DNA of 64,000 nt from JAXLVB01 sp046329195 (GCA_046329195.1 JAXLVB010000001.1:248001-312000); one strand, 5' to 3'. Shown: positions 36,905 through 46,281, counted from the first letter of the stretch. The notes: generated by a model not told the origin, from the sequence alone. A program made the numbers and translations.

Positions 36905-36977
36905 GGGTGTAAAGTTAAGGTTGAACGTGTAAACAAAACGCCAAACTCCTGCACCTTAGCTCTTACACGGTTGACTT

Positions 36978-37136
36978 TTATTGCTTGTGTCTTTTCTCGT
37001 CCGAAACGGTCAGTTTCCAGCGGCCTTTCGCACGACGAGATGCCAACACTCGGCGGCCATTAGCAGTGCTCATGCGCTCACGGAAGCCATGTTTGTTGCG
37101 GCGCTTACGATTCGAGGGTTGAAATGTCCTTTTCAT
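36978..37136 (-). CDS. rpmH: 50S ribosomal protein L34
   Basis: 52 aa, translated from the ATG at 37136: MKRTFQPSNRKRRNKHGFRE..., then RMSTANGRRVLASRRAKGR and a short basic tail. All the invariant L34 residues are there. It lies 73 bases ahead of rnpA and is probably cotranscribed with it. Confidence 0.97.
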   Translation of the reverse strand: MKRTFQPSNRKRRNKHGFRERMSTANGRRVLASRRAKGRWKLTVSDEKRHKQ

Positions 37137-37260
37137 TGTATATCAATTCGTTAGTTTCGATGTTTTGAAATCGGGGTTGCAAAAGTAGGGTTATTTTTTG
37201 GAGAAAACAACAGAAGCTTCCGTTTTTTCGAGAAAAGTGTATAACAAATCGAATAAGGCA

Positions 37261-37578
37261 ATGGTTTTACCTCCAGAAGCACTCCAAAATATGGGAAAAA
37301 TCACCTTATCAGACACCGAAATAGACCGTTTGATTGAAATGGCCTGGGAAGACCGCACGCCCTTCGACGCCATCGAGCGGCAATTTGGCTTGGGCGAAGC
37401 CGAAGTGATTGCCTTGATGCGCCGCCACCTCCAACCCGATAGCTGGCGACGCTGGCGCAAGCGAGTAAATGGCCGCAAAACCAAGCACGCTGCGCTGAGT
37501 GCAAGCGATGACCTGCGGTTTCGGTGTAGCCGCCAACGGAGCATTTCACGAAACAAAGTTTCGAAACGAGGTCGATAA
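37261..37578 (+). CDS. DUF2805 / TIGR03643 family protein
   Basis: About 105 aa. The core LSDTEIDRLIEMAWEDRTPF, then IERQFGLGEAEVIALMRRHL and WRKRVNGRKTKH, matches the small conserved family of unknown role. It has a helix-turn-helix look and a basic tail. Starts at 37198 (TTG), 37261 (ATG) and 37291 (ATG) are all possible; I use the middle one. The first codons overlap the rpmH promoter region on the other strand. Confidence 0.75.
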   Translation: MVLPPEALQNMGKITLSDTEIDRLIEMAWEDRTPFDAIERQFGLGEAEVIALMRRHLQPDSWRRWRKRVNGRKTKHAALSASDDLRFRCSRQRSISRNKVSKRGR

Positions 37579-37766
37579 TCGCTGGATACTCGCTACATAA
37601 TCAATTTGGTTGCTACGTAAAAAACGATACGTTTGAAGTGAAAAATAGAAAGCTGGGCGAATTTTATTTTAAATTAGAATAATTTTTCAATATTTTTTTA
37701 CGACAAAATAGCAGAAACTCCGTAGTTTTACGCCAAATATTCTTTCTCATAACCGTATCCCAAGCT

Positions 37767-38237
37767 ATGAGCGCCAACAAACTTGACATTATTGACCGTA
37801 AGATTCTGGAGATATTACAATCCAACGCTAAGATTACCAATGCTCAGCTCTCCAAAGACATTGGTCTGTCGCCTGCCCCTACGCTTGAGCGTGTCAAAAA
37901 GTTGGAAGAAGGAGGGATTGTGCAGAGCTACCATGCCCAGCTCAACCGGGACAAAGTAGGCTTGGGCGTTACTACGTTTGTGATGATTTCGCTGACAGGT
38001 CACAAAAAAGAAGTGACCGATGCTTTTGTTACGCAAATCAATAACATCCCCGAAGTAATTGAATGTCACCATATTACAGGCGAAGGTGACTTCTTGCTCA
38101 AAGTAATTGCTAAAGACATTGCTTCGTATCAAAAATTGATGCTCGAAAAAATCAATGAGATTGACGAAGTAGCCAGCACCAAAACGATGGTGATACTCTC
38201 GACCTTCAAAGAGAGCAAAGTATTGCCGATTCCATGA
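37767..38237 (+). CDS. Lrp/AsnC family transcriptional regulator
   Basis: 156 aa. An N-terminal winged helix (LDIIDRKILEILQSNAKITN, QLSKDIGLSPAPTLERVKKL) is followed by the RAM ligand-binding domain (VIECHHITGEGDFLLKVIA). It probably senses an amino acid and controls metabolism globally or locally. Its stop overlaps the next ATG by 4 bases. Confidence 0.92.
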   Translation: MSANKLDIIDRKILEILQSNAKITNAQLSKDIGLSPAPTLERVKKLEEGGIVQSYHAQLNRDKVGLGVTTFVMISLTGHKKEVTDAFVTQINNIPEVIECHHITGEGDFLLKVIAKDIASYQKLMLEKINEIDEVASTKTMVILSTFKESKVLPIP

Positions 38238-38524
38238 AACAAAAACTCACGATCGAGTACTGCCCCAAATGTGGCTGGCTGATGCGCTCGGCATGGATGG
38301 CACAGGAGCTGTTGACTACTTTTGCCGATGAGGTCGGCGAAGTATCGCTGCGGCCTTCTGAACTAGCGGGAGCGTACAAAATTTGGCTTAACGACACCGA
38401 AGTCCTCTTTGACCGCAAGCGAGAGGGTGGTTTTTTAGAAATCAAAGTCATCAAGCAGCATATCCGAGACCGTATTGCTCCGGGCAAGTCGCTGGGGCAT
38501 GGAGACACCGTGGTCGCATCCTAA
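38234..38524 (+). CDS. Rdx family selenoprotein-W-like thioredoxin fold (Cys form)
   Basis: 96 aa with the CxxC motif in IEYCPKCGWLMRSAWMAQEL and the GAYKIWLND and RKREGGFLEIKVIKQ strands of the SelT/SelW/SelH (Rdx) family. Cys replaces selenocysteine. It is likely a small redox protein. The ATGA overlap with the Lrp gene indicates coupled translation. Confidence 0.88.
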   Translation: MKQKLTIEYCPKCGWLMRSAWMAQELLTTFADEVGEVSLRPSELAGAYKIWLNDTEVLFDRKREGGFLEIKVIKQHIRDRIAPGKSLGHGDTVVAS

Positions 38525-38551
38525 GGGTCTGCTAATTCCCTCTTTTGAGTT

Positions 38552-39454
38552 ATGGCACTAACTTCTTTTTTACGACCTATTGCTCAGTTAGGTCTGGCTG
38601 TGGCTTTGTTGGCCTGTGGTAGCGGCAGCACTACTCAACAAGCCAAAGAAGCTGCTCAGGAGCCATTTCCCTATGAGTTGTCAGAACCCACCCAAACGTA
38701 TCAGCTTCCTCGTGAACTGAAAGAAGTATCAGGGCTGGGTTGGTATCGGAAAAACCAGCTCGTGATGGTCAACGACGAGCAGGGCAAGGTGTTTGTGTAT
38801 GACATCGCTCGTGGTCAAGTAGTAGAAACGTTGAGTTTTGGACTAAAAGGCGACTACGAAGGTGTAGAAGTAGTGGGCGACGAAATCTTTGTGGTTGAGA
38901 GTAACGGCGTTATTACGGCCTTCAAAGCAGAGCTTCCCGAAACACGGGTGTTAGATCCGGGGCTTCCGTCCAAAACCGAAATCGAAGGCTTGGGCTACGA
39001 CGCTAAGGCCAACCGACTGCTACTAGCCGTGAAAAGTGCTTCAAAAAAAGGCAAAGAACTGCACGACAAAATTGTATATACTTTTGACCTCAAGAGCAAG
39101 TCGGTGTGGCAGGGTTTGGTCATCCCAGAAGAGGTACTTCAACAGGCAGAAAAAGATTTTAATCTACCTAAAAAAGAAAAATTGGCCGATTGTAAGCTCT
39201 CAGGAGTGGCCATTCACCCTCAAAATAGAGCTATTTACTTGCTGGCTTCGGTGGGCAAAAAACTCTTGGTTGTGAATCGTCAGGGGCAGATTTCACAGGT
39301 GATTTCATTGAATGAGAAGTTGTTTCCCCAACCCGAAGGCATTTGTTTTGGGCCGGATGGCACCTTGTTTATTGCTAGCGAAAGCAACGACAAAAAAGGC
39401 GGTAAACTCTTTCAGTTTGACGTGTTGTCTTCTCTACCAACTACACAGCCCTGA
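38552..39454 (+). CDS. SdiA-regulated-type lipoprotein with beta-propeller
   Basis: 300 aa. A lipobox (VALLACGSG) implies a membrane-attached lipoprotein. The body has propeller blades characteristic of SdiA-regulated/YjiK proteins: ELKEVSGLGWYRKNQLVMVN, then KGDYEGVEVVGDEIFVVE, KTEIEGLGYDAKANRLLLAV and PEGICFGPDGTLFIASE. Its function is unknown. It lies 27 bases after the Rdx gene and may be part of the same operon. Confidence 0.85.
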   Translation: MALTSFLRPIAQLGLAVALLACGSGSTTQQAKEAAQEPFPYELSEPTQTYQLPRELKEVSGLGWYRKNQLVMVNDEQGKVFVYDIARGQVVETLSFGLKGDYEGVEVVGDEIFVVESNGVITAFKAELPETRVLDPGLPSKTEIEGLGYDAKANRLLLAVKSASKKGKELHDKIVYTFDLKSKSVWQGLVIPEEVLQQAEKDFNLPKKEKLADCKLSGVAIHPQNRAIYLLASVGKKLLVVNRQGQISQVISLNEKLFPQPEGICFGPDGTLFIASESNDKKGGKLFQFDVLSSLPTTQP

Positions 39455-39535
39455 TGCTTAGTCGCTTGTAAAAGACATTAAACGAAATAACCATCCGTTT
39501 GTCGAAAATTCCATCGCATGGGTCAAACTTTCGTG

Positions 39536-39543
39536 TAGTTTTG
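39536..39543 (+). promoter_or_regulatory. Promoter -7 element of the DUF2911 gene
   Basis: TAGTTTTG matches TAnnTTTG and lies 53 bases ahead of the ATG. No TTG is at ideal spacing. Confidence 0.5.
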
Positions 39544-39595
39544 CGAGTTACTTAACTATTTCCATTGGATTTTTTAACAAAACCTTTATTTCATC

Positions 39596-40087
39596 ATGAA
39601 AAAAGCATTTTTTACCCTGCTCTTCGTTGTAGTAGGAACTGCCCTTTTTGCACAAAACATGGCTAGCCCACCTGCTAAAGCCGAAGGCAAAATTGGTGGT
39701 ACAACCGTTACGATCAACTATCACCAACCTGCTGTAAAAGGCCGTAATGTATGGGCTGGCGACTTAGCGCCCTATGGCAAAGTTTGGAGAACAGGAGCTA
39801 ACAATACAACTACCATTGAGTTTGATAAAGATGTGACTATCGAAGGCAAAGCGCTTGCTAAAGGGAAGTATGGTGTTTTCACCATTCCAGGCGAAAAAGA
39901 ATGGGTTATTATCTTCAACAAAGGCATTGCTTGGGGTGCTTTTAGCTACAAAGAAAGCGACGACGTATTGCGTGTGACGGTAAAATCAATGCCTAACGAA
40001 ATGACTGAGCGCATGACTTTTGCCGTAAACAGCGATAACGTATCGTTGGCATGGGAAAAAGTAAAAGTAGCTTTCAAGGTAAAATAA
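39596..40087 (+). CDS. DUF2911 family exported protein
   Basis: 163 aa. A signal peptide (MKKAFFTLLFVVVGTALFAQ) is followed by the conserved block TINYHQPAVKGRNVWAGDLA and GKVWRTGANNTTTIEFDKDV, which define this Bacteroidota family of periplasmic beta-sandwich proteins. The role is unknown. Confidence 0.9.
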   Translation: MKKAFFTLLFVVVGTALFAQNMASPPAKAEGKIGGTTVTINYHQPAVKGRNVWAGDLAPYGKVWRTGANNTTTIEFDKDVTIEGKALAKGKYGVFTIPGEKEWVIIFNKGIAWGAFSYKESDDVLRVTVKSMPNEMTERMTFAVNSDNVSLAWEKVKVAFKVK

Positions 40088-40142
40088 GTCACAAGGAACC
40101 GTTAGGCGGTTATTACTGCTTTGCTCTGAATAAAGTATCGAA

Positions 40143-40171
40143 AAAAGCCCGTACAACTTGCACGGGCTTTT
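40143..40171. terminator. Terminator between DUF2911 gene and cysN
   Basis: AAAAGCCCGT and ACGGGCTTTT pair across a 9-base loop between convergent genes; it can act both ways. Confidence 0.85.
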
Positions 40172-40235
40172 GCATTCAAACTATTCACATAACCCAATAG
40201 GTTCAGAAGAAGGATAATGATAGAGCTATGGTTTT

Positions 40236-41510
40236 TTATTGGATGAAACCTACACCAACAGTAGCGTTGGAGTACTCATCAATCAGAATAAAGGCACCAT
40301 TGGCTGGATTTTCTACATATTTATCTGCAAAAATTGGTTTTGCTGTACGGACTTGGATGGTTCCGATTTCGTTGAGCTTCAGTTGAGGCACGTTGGGGGT
40401 AGTTTCGAGTGTTTGTACATTCACAACTGACTGAATCACCGCCACTTTTGCCTTCACGTTATTGATGCCGTGTTGAAGCAAATAGGTTTTACCAGCTACC
40501 AGGGGTTGGGCATCAAGCCAACACACATGAGCTGTCAGGTCTTTGAGCTGCTCGGGTTCTTGGCCTACTTTGACCAACATATTTCCCCTCGACACGTCCA
40601 CGTCGTCTTCCAGTGTAATCACAACCGACGATTTTGCTTGAGCCAGCGGTAATTGCTGACCAAACTTTTCGATGGTAGCAATGCGAGAAGTACGGCCTGT
40701 GGGCAATACGGTTACTTCGTCACCAACGGCAAATACCCCACTGGCTACTTTGCCAGCATAGCCACGGTAATCGTGAAATTCTTCCGTTTTAGGGCGTACT
40801 ACATACTGAACCGGAAAACGAGCCTTTTGGTATAGGTTAGTTTCTGAGGCTTCTACAATGCTGCCTTCGTGGCGCAATTCAATTTCTTCGAGTGCTTCTA
40901 AGAGCGACTGGCCGTTGTACCACGCAATGGTTTCTGACCGTTTGGTGATATTTTCGCCAAACAACGACGAAATTGGAATGAATTGGATTTCTTGGCCATC
41001 AAAGCTGATTTTGTCGGCAAAATCTTTAAACTGATTCACAATTTCTTGGAACCGTTCGCCACTGTAACCCACCAAATCCATCTTATTGACACACACAATC
41101 ACATGCGGAATCCGCAACATAGAAGCGATAAAGAAGTGTCGGAACGTTTGCTCCACTACGCCGTTGCGAGCATCAATCAGGATAAGTGATACTTTGGCGT
41201 TAGACGCACCCGTCACCATATTGCGTGTGTACTCAAAGTGGCCGGGGGTGTCGGCAATGATGTATTTGCGTTTGTTGGTTGCAAAATAGATATGCGCCAC
41301 GTCAATGGTAATGCCTTGCTCACGCTCGGCGATGAGGCCGTCGGTCAGGAGCGACAAATCCACAAAATCGAGTCCTTTGCGCTTACTGGCGGCTTCCAGG
41401 GCTTCGAGTTTATCGTTGGTGATTGACTTGGTTTCGTACAGAAGGCGCCCAATCAGGGTACTTTTGCCATCATCTACGGAGCCTGCGGTATTTATTCTTA
41501 AAATGTCCAT
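40236..41510 (-). CDS. cysN: Sulfate adenylyltransferase subunit 1 (GTPase)
   Basis: 424 aa. GTPase motifs are G1 (GSVDDGKST), G2/G3 region (ITIDVAH and DTPGHFEY) and G4 (NKMD), followed by EF-Tu-like beta domains. With CysD it activates sulfate to adenosine 5'-phosphosulfate (APS), GTP hydrolysis driving the reaction. There is no fused APS kinase domain. It is the last gene of cysH-cysD-cysN. Confidence 0.96.
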   Translation of the reverse strand: MDILRINTAGSVDDGKSTLIGRLLYETKSITNDKLEALEAASKRKGLDFVDLSLLTDGLIAEREQGITIDVAHIYFATNKRKYIIADTPGHFEYTRNMVTGASNAKVSLILIDARNGVVEQTFRHFFIASMLRIPHVIVCVNKMDLVGYSGERFQEIVNQFKDFADKISFDGQEIQFIPISSLFGENITKRSETIAWYNGQSLLEALEEIELRHEGSIVEASETNLYQKARFPVQYVVRPKTEEFHDYRGYAGKVASGVFAVGDEVTVLPTGRTSRIATIEKFGQQLPLAQAKSSVVITLEDDVDVSRGNMLVKVGQEPEQLKDLTAHVCWLDAQPLVAGKTYLLQHGINNVKAKVAVIQSVVNVQTLETTPNVPQLKLNEIGTIQVRTAKPIFADKYVENPANGAFILIDEYSNATVGVGFIQ

Positions 41511-41612
41511 TTTTCAAAGTCGAGATTGTCAAGTGAGTCAAAAAGTCGAAGATAGTTAGTCAATAAAGTCAAGTTAGATAGTGACTCCTTGACTTCTTCG
41601 ACTACTATTGAC
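41511..41612. repeat. Low-complexity GTCAA-type tract between cysD and cysN
   Basis: Short units of the form AGTCRA recur every 8-9 bases in one orientation and then inverted (AGTCGAAGA at 41544-41552 against TCTTCGACT at 41595-41603). It fills the whole gap between cysD and cysN. The architecture resembles the purine-rich tracts near 8.9 and 54.4-55.0 kb, with a different unit. Confidence 0.6.
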
Positions 41613-42563
41613 TTAAAAATATCCTTGTTGTTTCCGTTTTTCCATGGCGGCTTCTGAGCGTTTGTCATCAATACGAGCGCCACGTTCAGAGATTTCGGCA
41701 GATAAGATTTCGCCGATTACGTCGTCTAACGCTACGGCTTCTGACAACACGGCTGCCGTACAGGTCATGTCGCCTACGGTACGGAACCGCACAGTGGCTA
41801 CAAATGGAATTTCGTCGGGAGTAGTGTTGAGGTACTCAGAGTAGGCCCACAACAAGCCGTCTCGTTCAATGACTTCTCGCTGGTGCGAGAAATACAGCGA
41901 AGGAAGCGGAATTTGTTCTTCTCGGATGTAGTTCCAAACATCTAGTTCGGTCCAGTTCGAAATCGGGAAGCAGCGCACGTTTTCACCGATACTGATACGT
42001 CCGTTAAGCATATCGAAGAGTTCGGGACGTTGGCGCTTGGCATCCCACTGACCGAAGTCGTCACGAACCGAGAAAATCCGTTCTTTGGCCCGGGCTTTTT
42101 CTTCGTCACGGCGAGCACCGCCAATGCAAGCATCAAACTTAAACTCCTCAATGGCATCTAACAGCGTAACGGTCTGGAGTGCATTGCGGCTGGCGTATTT
42201 CCCAGTCTCTTCTTGTACTTTTCCGGCATCAATCGAGTCTTGTACATAGCGCACAATCAGGTCGGCACCGACTTCGTTGACCAGCCAGTCACGGTATTCG
42301 ATGGCTTCTGGAAAGTTATGACCCGTGTCAATATGCACCAATGGGAAGGGGATTTTGCCTGGGTAAAAGGCTTTGCGAGCCAAATGAACCAACGTGATGG
42401 AGTCTTTCCCTCCCGAAAACAATAGCGCTGGTCGCTCAAACTGAGCAGCTACCTCACGCATGATATAAATAGCTTCGTCTTCCAGCTCACGAGGAAACGA
42501 AGAAATAGCTCCTGATTGAATAGGAGAAGGAGCTTGAACTTTATCTTCAGCAAGTACAGTCAT
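41613..42563 (-). CDS. cysD: Sulfate adenylyltransferase subunit 2
   Basis: 316 aa. The PP-loop SGGKDSITLVHLA binds ATP. HIDTGHNFPEAIEYRDWL and the C-terminal RGARIDDKRSEAAMEKRKQQ are typical of CysD. It forms the ATP sulfurylase with CysN. It lies 43 bases after cysH. Confidence 0.96.
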   Translation of the reverse strand: MTVLAEDKVQAPSPIQSGAISSFPRELEDEAIYIMREVAAQFERPALLFSGGKDSITLVHLARKAFYPGKIPFPLVHIDTGHNFPEAIEYRDWLVNEVGADLIVRYVQDSIDAGKVQEETGKYASRNALQTVTLLDAIEEFKFDACIGGARRDEEKARAKERIFSVRDDFGQWDAKRQRPELFDMLNGRISIGENVRCFPISNWTELDVWNYIREEQIPLPSLYFSHQREVIERDGLLWAYSEYLNTTPDEIPFVATVRFRTVGDMTCTAAVLSEAVALDDVIGEILSAEISERGARIDDKRSEAAMEKRKQQGYF

Positions 42564-42606
42564 AATCTTGAGTAATGGTAAAAAGCCGAATCAGAGATTC
42601 GGTTGG

Positions 42607-43293
42607 TTAAGCATGAAGGCCACATTCTTTCTTAGAAGCCTCCCACCACCAGCGGCCTGCCCGTGGGTGTTCGCCTTCCATAATTGCACGGGTGCAAGGC
42701 GCACAGCCGATGCTAATAAAGCCTTTGCGATGGAGCGAGTTGTCTGGCACTTTATGAGTGCTCAGGTAGGCAAGCATTTCGTCGTAAGTCCAGTGAATGA
42801 GCGGGTTATATTTCCAAACGTGGTTGCCTTCGTCCCACTCCAATACTTCCATGCTGGCTCGGTTGTCAGACTGTTCGGCACGAAGGCCAGTAATCCAAAC
42901 TTCGGCACCAGCCAAGGCTCGCTTCAAAGGCTCAATTTTGCGAATAAAGCAACACTCTTTGCGGTCTTCGACCGAGTTGTAGAAACTATTAAAGCCTTTT
43001 TGGTTGAGTAAATTTTGTACTTTTTGAGTATCTGGAAAATACGTTTCGATGGATTTGCCGTAGCGAGCACGGGTTGCATCCATTAGTTCATACGTTTCTT
43101 GAAAGAGACGACCCGTATCAAGCGTGAATACCTTGATGGGTAAGTTATTCTTAAAAATAGCATGGGTAATCGCTTGGTCTTCTTGGCCAAACGAAGACGA
43201 AAAGACAACGTTTTGAAAGTGATTGGTGATGAGCGTCAATCCTTCTTCTAACGAAGCTTTATCTAAATGCGGTTTTAATTCTTCTGCTGACAT
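42607..43293 (-). CDS. cysH: Adenylylsulfate (APS) reductase, assimilatory, CysH family
   Basis: 228 aa. The reductase has SSSFGQEDQAITHAI (PP-loop-like), the Cys pairs ECCFIR and IGCAPCT that bind a 4Fe-4S cluster, and the C-terminal KKECGLHA with the catalytic Cys. The CC...CxxC cluster pattern marks the APS-using form, so no APS kinase is needed. It supplies sulfite from activated sulfate and is first in the operon. Confidence 0.92.
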   Translation of the reverse strand: MSAEELKPHLDKASLEEGLTLITNHFQNVVFSSSFGQEDQAITHAIFKNNLPIKVFTLDTGRLFQETYELMDATRARYGKSIETYFPDTQKVQNLLNQKGFNSFYNSVEDRKECCFIRKIEPLKRALAGAEVWITGLRAEQSDNRASMEVLEWDEGNHVWKYNPLIHWTYDEMLAYLSTHKVPDNSLHRKGFISIGCAPCTRAIMEGEHPRAGRWWWEASKKECGLHA

Positions 43294-43642
43294 GAGTAAG
43301 GTCGTCCATAGGTGGTTTGTGAAAGTACCTTAACAACGCCACAAAATTATACAAAGTCTATTATATATATAGGACAATTTGGATATTTTTTTCATTTCTC
43401 CCTGATTTTAGGATTTTTTAAGGTTTTTCCTTTTCACAAATCACCCCAAAAGCAATAGTATAATAGTCGAAAACTGCCATAGAGAGGCCGTTGGAAAATT
43501 GCTCTACCGTTTTTATCTATTTTTTCTCAGGCCAAATTTTAACCTTTCAGGCCATATCTCAACCCTTTGTCATTGGCTGTTTTGGAGAAAATCGCCTTAG
43601 CCCGTAGCTTTGTGACATTCATTTAAAGCTAACCACTTCTCC
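43294..43642. promoter_or_regulatory. Divergent promoter region of cysH and the TerC-like gene
   Basis: This 349-base spacer is AT-rich on the cysH side. For the TerC-like gene, TTG at 43582-43584 and TAGCTTTG at 43605-43612 with a 20-base spacer make a good promoter, giving a leader of about 25 bases. I looked for a manganese (yybP-ykoY) riboswitch, which often precedes terC genes, and saw no room or signature for it. Confidence 0.6.
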
Positions 43643-44458
43643 ATGCAAGAATTATTTTCTGCTGAGGCGCTCATCAGCCTCCTGACTTTGACGTTTTTAG
43701 AGATAGTACTCGGGATAGATAACATCATTTTTATTTCGATAGCTGCCAATAAGCTAACCCCACGCCAACAGCCCAAAGCCCGTAATATCGGATTGTTGCT
43801 GGCGATGATTTTTAGGGTAATCCTTCTGTTCGGGATTTCGTTTCTGATTTCGCTGCAAGAGCCATTTTGGCACCTTGACCTAAGCTGGCTTCATGCCGGA
43901 GTATCAGGGCAAAGTGTGATTTTGCTCTTAGGGGGTATTTTCTTGATTTATAAAAGTACGTCTGAAATCCACCACAAGCTGGAAGGCGATGAGAGCGAAG
44001 ATGACGTAAAACGCCCCAATACTGGCGACCGCCTTATCGGTGTGGTGATTCAGATTGCGCTGATTAATATTGTGTTTTCGATTGACTCGATTTTGACGGC
44101 CATTGGCTTGACCCAAAACATTCCTGTGATGATTGCAGCGGTTATTTTATCTATCTTGATTATGATGCTGTTTTCGGGGCCTGTGGGGTCGTTTGTCAAC
44201 CGCCACCCTTCTATTCAGATGTTGGGATTGGCTTTTTTGATAGCCATTGGGTTTATGCTTATTGCCGAGGGGGCTCATTTGGCACATGTGACGATGTTTG
44301 GGTCAGAAATCGGCTCAGTACCAAAAGGTTATCTCTATTTTACGATTGTTTTCTCGCTATTGGTAGAGTTTTTGAACATGCGTTTGCGCAAAAAACAAAA
44401 GCCTATTCAGCTACGTGACGTAAAGAAACGAGCCCAAGAAGAGGGGCTAATAGAATAA
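43643..44458 (+). CDS. TerC/Alx family integral membrane protein
   Basis: 271 aa with seven or so membrane segments. The family motifs are LEIVLGIDNIIFISI near the N-terminus and NIVFSIDSILTAIGL in the middle; the Asp residues within these helices are thought to bind metal ions. Members export manganese or are linked to tellurite resistance. The exact ion here is unknown. Confidence 0.88.
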   Translation: MQELFSAEALISLLTLTFLEIVLGIDNIIFISIAANKLTPRQQPKARNIGLLLAMIFRVILLFGISFLISLQEPFWHLDLSWLHAGVSGQSVILLLGGIFLIYKSTSEIHHKLEGDESEDDVKRPNTGDRLIGVVIQIALINIVFSIDSILTAIGLTQNIPVMIAAVILSILIMMLFSGPVGSFVNRHPSIQMLGLAFLIAIGFMLIAEGAHLAHVTMFGSEIGSVPKGYLYFTIVFSLLVEFLNMRLRKKQKPIQLRDVKKRAQEEGLIE

Positions 44459-44485
44459 AAAAGGGGGCAACTGCCCCCTTTTTTA
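44457..44485. terminator. Terminator between TerC-like and thioredoxin genes
   Basis: GGGGGC and GCCCCC are flanked by A and T runs, between convergent genes. Confidence 0.85.
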
Positions 44486-44519
44486 TTCTATTTTTGACCA
44501 AGCGGATGCTGTTCAAAAT

Positions 44520-44960
44520 TTATTTGCTCGCTGCCGATTGTGCTTGAGCCAATAGTTTTTCGGCTGATTGAAAGCCCAGTACTCGTTTTACTACTTTGCC
44601 TGAAGTGTCAATAAAAAACAGAGTAGGGTAGGCATCTACACCGTACGTTTCGGCCAAGTTTGGACCTTCGCCTTCTTCCATGTCAATTTTGATAGCTACG
44701 AACTTTTGGTTAAAAAAGTCGCCCAATTTTTTGTCTGGGAAGGTACGAGTTTGCATCATCTTGCAAGGGCCACACCACGAAGTGTAGGCATCCAAGAAAA
44801 TGAGTTTTTTTTCGGCTTTTGCTTTGGCAAGAGCCTGTGCAAACGTACCTTCAAAAAACTTAATACCTTCGCCATTCCCGTTTTTCTTGGGTGGATTGGC
44901 CCATAACGTAGCGCTTACCAATACGCATAAAAGCGCAAAAATGAAGTGTTTACGATTCAT
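44520..44960 (-). CDS. Exported thioredoxin-like protein
   Basis: 146 aa. A signal peptide (FIFALLCVLVSATLWA) precedes a thioredoxin fold with the active-site WCGPC in AYTSWCGPCKMMQTRTF and the cis-Pro loop DAYPTLFFID. It is likely a periplasmic disulfide reductase or oxidase. Confidence 0.9.
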   Translation of the reverse strand: MNRKHFIFALLCVLVSATLWANPPKKNGNGEGIKFFEGTFAQALAKAKAEKKLIFLDAYTSWCGPCKMMQTRTFPDKKLGDFFNQKFVAIKIDMEEGEGPNLAETYGVDAYPTLFFIDTSGKVVKRVLGFQSAEKLLAQAQSAASK

Positions 44961-45107
44961 TGTTATTAATTAGGTTTTGCAATTACGCACTTTCAGAAAT
45001 ACGCTTCTACATAACGAGAAACACTGTTGTCTATTTTAATTTGACCAGAATTGTCGCTACTGGTTTAACACAAAAGCGAGTTTTAGTTGAACCCCACCCC
45101 TACACAA

Positions 45108-46232
45108 TTACGCATAGGTGTTGAGCATCACTGGCATAACGAGCATCAAAATGTCTTCGTTATCGTCTTTTTCGGTTGGGATGATGAGTCCCGCTCGGTT
45201 CGGTGCCGACATTTCGAGGTTAATCATCCGGCTGTTGAGGTTAGAGAGCATCTCTACCAAAAACTTAGCGTTGAAGCCAATCTCCATGTCTTCGCCTTCG
45301 TACTCACACAAGAGTTTTTCGCTGGCTTCGTTAGAGTAATCCAAATCTTCTGCCGAAATCACCAAAACCTGTTTTGCCAATTTCAAACGAATTTGGTGCG
45401 TAGTTTTGTTGGCATAAATTGAAATACGACGCAACGAGCCCAAGAGTTCTAAGCGATTGATAGACAGCACATTGGGGTTATTGGTCGGAATGGCATTTTC
45501 GTAATCAGGGAAACGCTCATCAATCAGGCGGCATATCATCCGAATATGACCAAAGCTAAAGAAGGCGTTCGATTGACTGAATTCGGCTTTCACGGGCGTT
45601 TCGTCGTTTGGTAGCGATGACTTGAGCAGGTTGAGCGCCTTGCGAGGGATAATCATCGAAGTCTGAAAACTAGAAACAACATCCTGCCGACGATAGCGGA
45701 TGAGGCGGTGGCCGTCAGTAGCTACAAAATTGGTATGCTCGCCTTCAAGCGCTACATATACGCCTGTCATGGCTGGGCGGAGGTCGTCGTTTGACACCGC
45801 AAAGATGGTATTGGCAATGGCTTTACCCAACACGTCGGCGGTAAAATCTACCGAGTAGTTCCGATTGACCGTAGGGATTTTAGGGAAATCTATTGGATTT
45901 TCGCCTGAGAGTTTGTACCGTCCGTTTTCAGAAATGATTTCAGTGCCAAAGGTATCTGTATCAATCCGAAACGTAATGGGTTGCTCAGGCAAACCACGAA
46001 GGGTGTCCAACAACAAACGAGCAGGCACGGCAATAGCGCCTGTATCGGTTGATTCTACCTCTAACTCGGTTATCATTACGGTTTGCATATCAGATGCCGT
46101 AACGGTGAGCGTATTTTTATCCAGCTTGAACAGAAAATTTTCTAAAATGGGCACAATCGGATTGCTGGCAATCACCCCATTGATGGTGGCTAATTGCTTC
46201 AACAACACAGAAGACGATACAACAAATTTCAT
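45108..46232 (-). CDS. dnaN: DNA polymerase III beta subunit (sliding clamp)
   Basis: 374 aa with three clamp domains. Marks are the N-terminal MKFVVSSSVLLKQLATINGV, GVYVALEGEHTNFVATDGHR and the C-terminal LMLVMPVMLNTYA. The clamp tethers polymerase III to DNA. Closeness to gldG follows an arrangement seen in gliding Bacteroidota. Confidence 0.96.
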   Translation of the reverse strand: MKFVVSSSVLLKQLATINGVIASNPIVPILENFLFKLDKNTLTVTASDMQTVMITELEVESTDTGAIAVPARLLLDTLRGLPEQPITFRIDTDTFGTEIISENGRYKLSGENPIDFPKIPTVNRNYSVDFTADVLGKAIANTIFAVSNDDLRPAMTGVYVALEGEHTNFVATDGHRLIRYRRQDVVSSFQTSMIIPRKALNLLKSSLPNDETPVKAEFSQSNAFFSFGHIRMICRLIDERFPDYENAIPTNNPNVLSINRLELLGSLRRISIYANKTTHQIRLKLAKQVLVISAEDLDYSNEASEKLLCEYEGEDMEIGFNAKFLVEMLSNLNSRMINLEMSAPNRAGLIIPTEKDDNEDILMLVMPVMLNTYA

Positions 46233-46256
46233 ATAGAGGGTATTGTAAGTTTAATA

Positions 46257-46281
46257 GTAAAAAGCCCTAGCAAAGGGCTTA
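46257..46281 (-). terminator. Terminator between gldG and dnaN
   Basis: Read on the minus strand, AAGCCCT and AGGGCTT pair around TTGCT-like loop bases and run into TTTTACT. It lies about 145 bases after the gldG stop and before dnaN. Bases 46282-46424 hold no gene I can see. Confidence 0.6.

Noticed and set aside
38234..38524. Selenoprotein with in-frame TGA
   Set aside because: The redox motif is CPKC with Cys codons; no TGA interrupts the frame.
43294..43642. Manganese riboswitch ahead of the TerC-like gene
   Set aside because: Often found before terC genes, but the mapped promoter leaves only about 25 bases of leader and no matching stems are seen.
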